From an uncultured Bdellovibrio sp. (lineage in GTDB: Bacteria > Bdellovibrionota > Bdellovibrionia > Bdellovibrionales > Bdellovibrionaceae), in NCBI GenBank assembly GCA_937871355.1, contig CALMPX010000313.1, positions 1 to 5,560 on the forward strand: DNA of 5,560 bases. The letters run 5' to 3'. Shown piece by piece: positions 1 to 4,578 of the stretch (positions within the stretch are counted from its first letter, which is position 1; the number at the start of each line of letters is the position of its first letter). The notes beneath the pieces were generated by a model that saw only the letters and a program-made list of their open reading frames with translations, was not told where the DNA came from and did no database searches. Position numbers and translations under genes: made by a program.

Positions 1-580
1 CTTCGCGGGCTAAAGCGTATTCAGGGAAATTACTCATGCCGATAATATCGCAGTTCATTTGTCGATACGAATTCGATTCAGCGATGGTTGAAAAATAAGG
101 GCCTTCGATACAGATATAAGTTTTTTCAAAGTGAATTTTAAAATTAAATTCTTTTTGAATAGCGCGCAGGTTTTCCGCCATAACTTCACAAATCGGATGT
201 GCTAACGAAACGTGTCCAATCAATCCTTCTCCTAAAAACGTCGATTTGCGTAATCCCTTCGTTCGGTCAATGTATTGGTAGGGGATCACTAGATCACCTG
301 GAGCTAAATCTTTTTGTAAAGATCCCACCGCGCTGAATGAAATAATGCTGGTGGCTCCGGCGGCTTTAAGGGCGTAGATATTTGAGCGGTAATCGATTTC
401 ACTGGGTAAAAGCTCATGGTGATCACCATGGCGAGATATAAATAAAAATTCGATGCCATCGACTGAAACTTTTTTAAAACCGGAAGAGGCTTTTCCAAAA
501 GGTGTTTCCACAGAATGTAATTCAACCGTTTTAAAATCTTCAAACTTTTCAAAGCCTGATCCACCAATAATTCCGATCAT
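1..580 (-). CDS. mtnP: S-methyl-5'-thioadenosine phosphorylase (MtnP), 3' end outside window
   Basis: This cytosolic enzyme phosphorolyses 5'-methylthioadenosine (probably also 5'-deoxyadenosine) to adenine and the 5-substituted ribose-1-phosphate, the first step of salvage. The first 193 residues are visible and the gene is cut by the left edge. The protein opens with MIGIIGGSGF, the purine nucleoside phosphorylase family-2 phosphate loop. RHGDHHELLPSEIDYRSN (50-67) carries the phosphate-binding Arg50-His51. SAVGSL (83-88), PGDLVIPYQYIDRT (94-107), IEGPYFSTIAES (158-169) and DIIGMSNFPE (178-187) follow in family order. The start at 580 is favoured because the conserved N-terminus begins there and AAAGGA lies 8 nt upstream. 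An in-frame ATG three codons earlier overlaps that site and is less likely. The start overlaps the mtnA stop by 4 nt (ATGA), implying translational coupling. The distal Asp-containing motif that separates adenine from hypoxanthine substrates is outside the window, so a methylthioinosine phosphorylase is not excluded. Confidence 0.93.
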   Translation of the reverse strand, partial: MIGIIGGSGFEKFEDFKTVELHSVETPFGKASSGFKKVSVDGIEFLFISRHGDHHELLPSEIDYRSNIYALKAAGATSIISFSAVGSLQKDLAPGDLVIPYQYIDRTKGLRKSTFLGEGLIGHVSLAHPICEVMAENLRAIQKEFNFKIHFEKTYICIEGPYFSTIAESNSYRQMNCDIIGMSNFPEYALARE

Positions 581-1611
581 GAGAAACATCCTTTCAAAAT
601 ATCATCTTGAGTGAAAACACCTTGATCCATAATCCAACTCGTGGTTAAAGCGGCCGGAGTGATATCAAAAGACGGGTTGTAGACCTTGATGTTATGCGGA
701 GCCCAAGTAATATCCCCGAAACTTCCGCGTGCTCCGAGTACTTCAGACGCCGCTCTCTGTTCGATGGGAATATTTTTTCCATCGGCACAAGTCGGATCCA
801 CTGTCGTAAATGGAGCGGCCACATAGAAGGGAATTTTATGGTAATGGCAATTCACTGCCACACTGTACGTTCCAATTTTATTGGCGAAATCGCCATTGGC
901 GGCGATGCGATCACTGCCGACAAAGACTTTATCAATTTTTCCAAGGCTCATCAATTGAGCCGCCATATTATCAGTTATCAAAGTGCAGGGAATATTTAAT
1001 TTTTGCAGTTCCCAGGCGGTCAGGCGACCACCTTGTAAAAGGGGACGCGTTTCATCTATATAGACGTGAATTTTTTTACCGCGTTCAAAAGCTTCACGAA
1101 TAACTCCTAATGCTGTTCCAACTCCGGCTGTGGCCAGCCCACCCGTATTACAATGAGTTAAAATGTTATCGCCATCTTTAATTAAGATCGCACCATGACG
1201 AGAGATTTTTTTGCACAGTTCAACATCTTCGTTAAATAAATCAATGGCTGTTTGAATAAAGGAAGCTTTATTTTTTTCAGTGATCAAATTTTTCTTCATA
1301 CGATCTATACAGTTCATCAAATTCACAGCGGTGGGACGAGCCGCGTAGAGCGCATCAGCTTGTTGACTTAACTGATCGATATTGAAATCAAGAAAAGCCG
1401 CTTGAGCTAATTGAAGACTGGCGGCGACACCGATCAGCGGAGCTCCGCGAACTTGTAATTTTTTAATCGCATCGATCATTTGCTCGGTGGATTTGATATC
1501 GAGCCATTTTTCTTCATGTGGTAATAAAGTTTGATCTAATAAGCGAAGTTTTAATGATTCGGCATTGTAGGAAAAAGTCAGAGCTAAGGATTTTAAATGA
1601 ATGGTATTCAT
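577..1611 (-). CDS. mtnA: S-methyl-5-thioribose-1-phosphate isomerase (MtnA)
   Basis: It isomerises 5-methylthioribose-1-phosphate to 5-methylthioribulose-1-phosphate in the cytosol, the second step of methylthioadenosine salvage. At 344 residues it has the usual length for the family, an eIF2B-alpha-like fold. Visible motifs are VRGAPLIGVAAS (54-65), THCNTGGLATAGVGTALG (152-169) with the catalytic cysteine at Cys154, DETRPLLQGGRLTAWEL (186-202), VGSDRIAANGDFANKIGT (231-248) with the catalytic aspartate at Asp234, and PFYVAAPFTTVD (261-272). These two residues sit 80 apart, the same spacing as Cys160/Asp240 of the Bacillus subtilis enzyme. Its ATG lies 2 nt after the stop of the upstream aldolase gene and has no Shine-Dalgarno sequence at normal distance (the nearest, AGGAAA, is about 17 nt away), so it probably depends on termination-reinitiation. 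The stop overlaps the mtnP start. The related ribose-1,5-bisphosphate isomerases are a less likely alternative given the mtnP neighbour. Confidence 0.95.
   Translation of the reverse strand: MNTIHLKSLALTFSYNAESLKLRLLDQTLLPHEEKWLDIKSTEQMIDAIKKLQVRGAPLIGVAASLQLAQAAFLDFNIDQLSQQADALYAARPTAVNLMNCIDRMKKNLITEKNKASFIQTAIDLFNEDVELCKKISRHGAILIKDGDNILTHCNTGGLATAGVGTALGVIREAFERGKKIHVYIDETRPLLQGGRLTAWELQKLNIPCTLITDNMAAQLMSLGKIDKVFVGSDRIAANGDFANKIGTYSVAVNCHYHKIPFYVAAPFTTVDPTCADGKNIPIEQRAASEVLGARGSFGDITWAPHNIKVYNPSFDITPAALTTSWIMDQGVFTQDDILKGCFS
589..594 (-). promoter_or_regulatory. Shine-Dalgarno site of mtnP inside the end of mtnA
   Basis: AAAGGA on the minus strand lies 8 nt before the ATG at 580 and within the last codons of mtnA. 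It decides between two in-frame ATG codons: the upstream one at 589-587 shares its A with this motif, so it cannot use it. The location supports coupled translation of mtnA and mtnP. Confidence 0.7.
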
Positions 1612-1613
1612 AT

Positions 1614-2258
1614 TTATAACAACACATTTCCTATTTTTTTACGAAGCTCATAAAGATATTCAATTTCTTCTTTTGGAAGAGGATGAATACCACCTAATTG
1701 TTGAGCTTGGGCTAAAATTTGTGCCGAATTTTCAATGCGCTCCATGCCGCGGTAAGCTTCGGCTAAGGATCCGCCCCAGGTGATGGCACCATGACGACTG
1801 AGAATCATGGCTTTGTACTGAGGAAGGTACGGTTTGAGAACATCTCCCATGGCTTGCGTGCCCGGTCGGGCGTACTTTACAAAAGGAATATCGCCGGTGG
1901 CTAAAATAACTTCGGATAAGCAATCGCTCGGAAGTTTTTCCATTTCGGGGTGAGCAATGGACCAAGCAATCGCGGTCATGGGGTGAGCATGAATCACGGC
2001 CTGAGCTTCGGGGCAATTTTTGTAAACTTCAAGATGCATCAATCTTTCCGACGAAGGGTTTCCAGAAATAATTTTATTATCCAAAGTGATCACAGCCATA
2101 TCTTCGATTTTCATAAAGGCTTTGGCGATACCAGAGGGGGTGATCAGGATATTTTGATCATCGATTCTCACGCTAATGTTTCCATCGGCGGCCGAAAGCA
2201 TGTTACGAGCATGAAGACGTCGTCCAACTTCAATTATATCTAAGCTATGATTTTGCAT
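1614..2258 (-). CDS. class II aldolase/adducin family protein, probable 5-methylthioribulose-1-phosphate aldolase (Ald2-like)
   Basis: A 214-residue zinc-dependent class II aldolase, about the size of L-fuculose-1-phosphate aldolase (FucA). Seen: GNIS (27-30) and TPSG (40-43) for phosphate binding, SSERLMH (69-75) with the probable catalytic Glu71, HAH (His90, His92) and RHG (His156) as zinc ligands. These match FucA Glu73, His92, His94 and His155 in order and nearly in number. The segment IPFVKYARPGT (124-134) resembles FucA. The methylthioribulose-1-phosphate dehydratase MtnB instead carries a GQE(I/M)xK glutamate motif after its zinc histidines, which I do not find. With mtnA and mtnP directly downstream, the inferred reaction is cleavage of 5-methylthioribulose-1-phosphate (or the 5-deoxy form) to dihydroxyacetone phosphate and an aldehyde. 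This is the first gene of the operon and has no clear Shine-Dalgarno sequence; no in-frame ATG exists before the upstream stop. MtnB, or a sugar-phosphate aldolase with another substrate, remains possible. Confidence 0.88.
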   Translation of the reverse strand: MQNHSLDIIEVGRRLHARNMLSAADGNISVRIDDQNILITPSGIAKAFMKIEDMAVITLDNKIISGNPSSERLMHLEVYKNCPEAQAVIHAHPMTAIAWSIAHPEMEKLPSDCLSEVILATGDIPFVKYARPGTQAMGDVLKPYLPQYKAMILSRHGAITWGGSLAEAYRGMERIENSAQILAQAQQLGGIHPLPKEEIEYLYELRKKIGNVLL

Positions 2259-2264
2259 ATTGAT

Positions 2265-2293
2265 GATATAACGATCAGCTCGTTTAAAGTCAC
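2265..2293 (-). promoter_or_regulatory. possible promoter of the aldolase-mtnA-mtnP operon, giving a leaderless mRNA
   Basis: On the minus strand GTGACT (2293-2288, 4 of 6 to the -35 consensus) and TATATC (2270-2265, 4 of 6 to the -10 consensus) are 17 bp apart. The start point expected 7 nt after the -10 box is the A of the aldolase start codon. This would explain why that gene lacks a Shine-Dalgarno sequence. Both boxes are imperfect and chance matches are easy in AT-rich DNA. Confidence 0.3.
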
Positions 2294-2315
2294 CAATTTA
2301 TTAGGCGGTCCGCGC

Positions 2316-2339
2316 AGGTCATTTCAGGACTTAGGTCAT
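2316..2339 (+). repeat. pair of AGGTCAT direct repeats in the divergent intergenic region
   Basis: AGGTCAT occurs at 2316-2322 and 2333-2339, 17 bp start to start, in the middle of the 133-bp region between the divergent aldolase and ftsQ genes. The spacing is somewhat over one and a half helical turns. It could be a regulator binding site for either side, but two 7-mers are weak evidence. Confidence 0.3.
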
Positions 2340-2350
2340 AACTGTATTTT

Positions 2351-2359
2351 TATTATAAA
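2351..2359 (+). promoter_or_regulatory. possible -10 region facing ftsQ
   Basis: The overlapping hexamers TATTAT (2351-2356) and TATAAA (2354-2359) each match the -10 consensus at 5 of 6 positions, but no good -35 box lies at the usual distance. Transcription from here would start near 2363-2366, just before the inverted repeat at 2369-2391, so the ftsQ mRNA would begin almost directly with that hairpin. Confidence 0.3.
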
Positions 2360-2368
2360 CTGAATGGC

Positions 2369-2391
2369 TAGAGTCAGGTAAACTGACTCTA
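2369..2391 (+). repeat. perfect inverted repeat abutting the ftsQ start codon
   Basis: TAGAGTCAG (2369-2377) and CTGACTCTA (2383-2391) are exact reverse complements around a 5-nt loop GTAAA, and the right arm ends on the base just before the ftsQ ATG. No T-run follows, so it is not an intrinsic terminator. The only Shine-Dalgarno-like triplet, AGG at 2376-2378, sits in the left arm and loop, 13 nt from the ATG. The structure could be an mRNA hairpin limiting ftsQ translation, a 5'-end stabiliser, or a dimeric operator. Confidence 0.7.
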
Positions 2392-3147
2392 ATGATCAAA
2401 CCTTACATGAAATGGCTCCTTCTTTTTTTAGTGATTCCGGCAACCTTTGCCTTTGCCATCTATACGCTTGATCAAAATGACATTTTTTTGATTCAAAAAA
2501 TCAATTTAGAAATTTCAACATCAGAAAATCAGAAAAACTTTCCGAAAAATTACGTCGAAGAATTATCTCAAGAATTCGAGGTTTTAAAAGGTCAATCTTT
2601 GATGAAAACTTCGCTGGGGCAGATTTCTAATATTTTAAAAAAAGAAAAATGGATCAAAGAATTTCGCGTATCGCGAGATTGGCCCTCAGAGCTAAAAATA
2701 ACGATTTTACCGCATCAGTTGTCGTACCTTTTGACGTCTCAAAAAAAACTCAGTGAAGGTCTTTTTGTACCGGTAACTGAGGGCGGAGAACTGCTGCCCG
2801 AAATTGATTCGCGCCAGGCTCCTTCATTGGCGTTATTGATGGGTGATGACTTTAAAAAAGACGTCGAAAAAAGAAAAAAAGCCATTGAGTTGTTGAAATC
2901 AATGCCGGCTTTGGGAAAAATGAGCAGCACAAAATTATCAGAAGTTTCCTATGATCGCCGCGATGGATATTGGATTCAACTGATTGATTCGAATATAAAA
3001 ATTAAATTTGGTGAAAATGATTTCGCAATGAAATCAGCACGAGTATCGCAAGTTCTCGATTATCTCGAGAAGAAGGATCTTAAAGCACGCGTCATAGATG
3101 CAAATCTTTCTAAAAAAGTTCTTGTCAGGTTGCAGCAGAGTCAATAA
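2392..3147 (+). CDS. ftsQ: cell division protein FtsQ
   Basis: A bitopic inner-membrane divisome protein that links early ring proteins to the septal peptidoglycan machinery through FtsB/FtsL. At 251 residues it is a normal length. The layout is a very short cytoplasmic tail (MIKPYMK), one hydrophobic membrane helix (about 8-25), then a periplasmic POTRA domain (about 32-108) with LKGQSLMKTSLGQI (65-78) and WIKEFRVSRDWPSELKITI (87-105), the typical 'fast strand after KxxW' pattern. A C-terminal FtsQ/DivIB beta domain (about 110-248) ends in VIDANLSKKVLVRL. Sequence identity within this family is low, so the call rests on architecture, these motifs and the position before ftsA and ftsZ. The start has no good Shine-Dalgarno sequence and is preceded directly by an inverted repeat. 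No in-frame upstream ATG exists, as a stop lies at 2356-2358; an ATG at 2407 is possible but also lacks a ribosome-binding site. ftsA follows after 110 nt. Confidence 0.92.
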   Translation: MIKPYMKWLLLFLVIPATFAFAIYTLDQNDIFLIQKINLEISTSENQKNFPKNYVEELSQEFEVLKGQSLMKTSLGQISNILKKEKWIKEFRVSRDWPSELKITILPHQLSYLLTSQKKLSEGLFVPVTEGGELLPEIDSRQAPSLALLMGDDFKKDVEKRKKAIELLKSMPALGKMSSTKLSEVSYDRRDGYWIQLIDSNIKIKFGENDFAMKSARVSQVLDYLEKKDLKARVIDANLSKKVLVRLQQSQ

Positions 3148-3257
3148 GCTTAGATTAAAGACATTAGTCTGGATGACCTTTGTCTTAATATAAACATAAA
3201 GTACGGCGTAACATAATTAGCAGCATGTTTTAACCAAAAAACATCAAGGATGACAAG
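3148..3257 (+). promoter_or_regulatory. ftsQ-ftsA intergenic region with inverted repeat and ftsA ribosome-binding site
   Basis: This 110-nt gap is long for neighbouring division genes and may hold an ftsA promoter: TATAAA (3189-3194) and CATAAT (3212-3217) are -10-like, but neither has a good -35 partner. An imperfect inverted repeat pairs TTAAAGACA (3155-3163) with TGTCTTAA (3181-3188) across a 17-nt loop with one bulge. A perfect 7-bp repeat, ATGTTTT (3225-3231) with AAAACAT (3238-3244), ends 1 nt before the Shine-Dalgarno AAGGA (3246-3250), which is 7 nt from the ftsA ATG. No T-run follows either repeat, so read-through from ftsQ is likely. Confidence 0.4.
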
Positions 3258-4526
3258 ATGAACAGCAATAATCAGTTCAAATCGACTGGTCCCATTATCA
3301 CATCTTTAGATATCGGCTCAACATCTGTGAAAATTGTTATGGCCAATATTAATCACGAACAAAAAATCGAAGTTATCGGGGTGGGAACATCACCTAATTC
3401 TGGCTTGAAGCAAGGTGTTGTCGTGAATATCGAATCAACAACCGAGTGCATTCGTAAGGCCAAAGAAGAAGCCGAATTGATGTCAGGATCTCGCGCTGGA
3501 GACGTGTGGGTTTCCGTCAGCGGATCGCATGTTCAATCTTTTGATTCAACCGGAATGGTGGCCGTTAAAAATAAAGAAGTCACGCAATCCGATATCGATC
3601 GTGTGATCGAAGCGGCCAAGGCCATCCAAGTTCCAACGGATCGTTCGGTTCTTCACGTGCTTCCTCGTGAATTTAAATTAGATCACCAAGACGGCATTAT
3701 GGATCCGATTGGAATGTCAGGTGTGCGCTTAGAAGCCAACGTTCACATCGTTACAGCCAGTACTCCGGCCTTATCAAATATTACAAAATGTATTGAAAAA
3801 GCGGGGATGCGAGTAGCTGGTTTAGTTTTAGATCAAGTGGCAACGACTAAATCAGTCCTCAGCGCTGATGAAAAAAACTTAGGTGTTTGTATTGTTGACA
3901 TCGGTGGTGGATCGACAAAATTAGTTTATATTTTAAATGGCAGCGTCGCTCATACAGGGGTTATTCCATTAGGTGGCGTTCATTTTACTCAAGATGTAGC
4001 GGTGGGATTAAGAACTCCTCAAGCTAACGCTGAAATTCTTAAGAAAAAACACGGTTGCGCCTTGGCCAGCTTAGTTGCTGATGACGAAGTGATCGATGTT
4101 GAGGGTGTGGGCGGCCGAAAACCTCGCGCCGTCCCGAAAAAAGAATTAGCGATGATCCTCGAGGCTCGCGCCGAAGAGTGTATGAATATGATTTCAAATA
4201 ATATTCGCATGAGCGGTCTGCAACCTTTGCTCGGATCTGGAATCGTGTTGACTGGTGGAGCCAGTCAGCTCGACGGCTTAGTTGAAATGGGAGAATTCAT
4301 TTTTGACATTCCGCTTCGTCGCGGATTTCCAATGGCTGTTGAGGGGTTGAGAGATGTGGTAAAGGGAAGTGAATTCTCCACATCGATCGGTTTATTGCAA
4401 TACGCTTACGAACAAAAGAAAGATCTTTACATGAACCAACATGAATCTATGGTCACTTCAGTTTTGACTGAATCCATGGGTGATTTTTCGAACAAAGTTA
4501 AGAAATTTTTTACAGATTTATTTTAG
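3258..4526 (+). CDS. ftsA: cell division protein FtsA
   Basis: An actin-like ATPase of the early divisome that tethers FtsZ filaments to the inner membrane and recruits later division proteins. At 422 residues it is close to the 420 of Escherichia coli. Seen in order: phosphate-1 loop SLDIGSTSVKIVMA (16-29), the FtsA-specific 1C (SHS2) subdomain at about 85-165 with GDVWVSVSGSHVQS (81-94) and HVLPREF (133-139), phosphate-2 loop VCIVDIGGGSTKLVY (210-224), and adenosine motif GIVLTGGASQLDGL (328-341). The end, FSNKVKKFFTDLF (410-422), is an amphipathic basic/aromatic helix of the type that binds membrane. The region 269-293 is a charged stretch before the helix that includes EARAEE. The start is well supported by AAGGA 7 nt upstream; about ten polar residues precede the conserved core. 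ftsZ starts 52 nt after the stop. Nothing suggests truncation or altered active sites. Confidence 0.97.
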   Translation: MNSNNQFKSTGPIITSLDIGSTSVKIVMANINHEQKIEVIGVGTSPNSGLKQGVVVNIESTTECIRKAKEEAELMSGSRAGDVWVSVSGSHVQSFDSTGMVAVKNKEVTQSDIDRVIEAAKAIQVPTDRSVLHVLPREFKLDHQDGIMDPIGMSGVRLEANVHIVTASTPALSNITKCIEKAGMRVAGLVLDQVATTKSVLSADEKNLGVCIVDIGGGSTKLVYILNGSVAHTGVIPLGGVHFTQDVAVGLRTPQANAEILKKKHGCALASLVADDEVIDVEGVGGRKPRAVPKKELAMILEARAEECMNMISNNIRMSGLQPLLGSGIVLTGGASQLDGLVEMGEFIFDIPLRRGFPMAVEGLRDVVKGSEFSTSIGLLQYAYEQKKDLYMNQHESMVTSVLTESMGDFSNKVKKFFTDLF

Positions 4527-4578
4527 TTAGTTTTTACATTTTTGTTTTACAATTTAAATTTTCATCAGGGAGGAATTA
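4527..4578 (+). promoter_or_regulatory. ftsA-ftsZ spacer with strong ribosome-binding site for ftsZ
   Basis: This 52-nt spacer is T-rich and contains the palindrome AATTTAAATT (4551-4560). GGGAGGA (4568-4574) lies 4 nt before the ftsZ ATG at 4579 and is the strongest Shine-Dalgarno sequence in the window. An unstructured U-rich leader before a strong site favours efficient initiation. TTTACA (4533-4538) and TAAATT (4555-4560), 16 bp apart, could form a weak promoter, but the start point would fall at the ribosome-binding site, so I doubt it. I see no GC-rich hairpin, hence no terminator. Confidence 0.7.

Noticed and set aside
304..567. Minus-strand open frame of 87 codons
   Set aside because: It is an alternative frame of mtnP; the mtnP frame from 580 carries the conserved motifs.
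694..1103. Two overlapping plus-strand open frames of about 100 codons opposite mtnA
   Set aside because: They lie antisense within a gene with full family motifs, have no ribosome-binding site, and their translations look like shadow sequence.
1732..2243. Open frames of 94 (minus) and 97 (plus) codons over the aldolase gene
   Set aside because: Both are shadows of the aldolase frame, with compositionally odd translations and no start signals.
2364..2381. Five-codon upstream open frame (ATG at 2364, TAA at 2379) overlapping the left arm and loop of the ftsQ hairpin
   Set aside because: It has no ribosome-binding site, and short frames like this arise often by chance. It would only matter if ribosome profiling showed initiation there.
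3155..3188. Possible terminator after ftsQ
   Set aside because: The stem is AT-rich, imperfect, has a 17-nt loop and no following T-run, so it does not fit an intrinsic terminator.
3250..3261. Three-codon open frame whose TGA overlaps the ftsA ATG
   Set aside because: Its ATG overlaps the Shine-Dalgarno sequence of ftsA, so it cannot use it; most likely chance.
4457..4472. TTCAGT-TTTG-ACTGAA hairpin near the 3' end of ftsA
   Set aside because: It is a 6-bp stem within coding sequence with no T-run after it; neither terminator-like nor clearly related to the ftsQ dyad.
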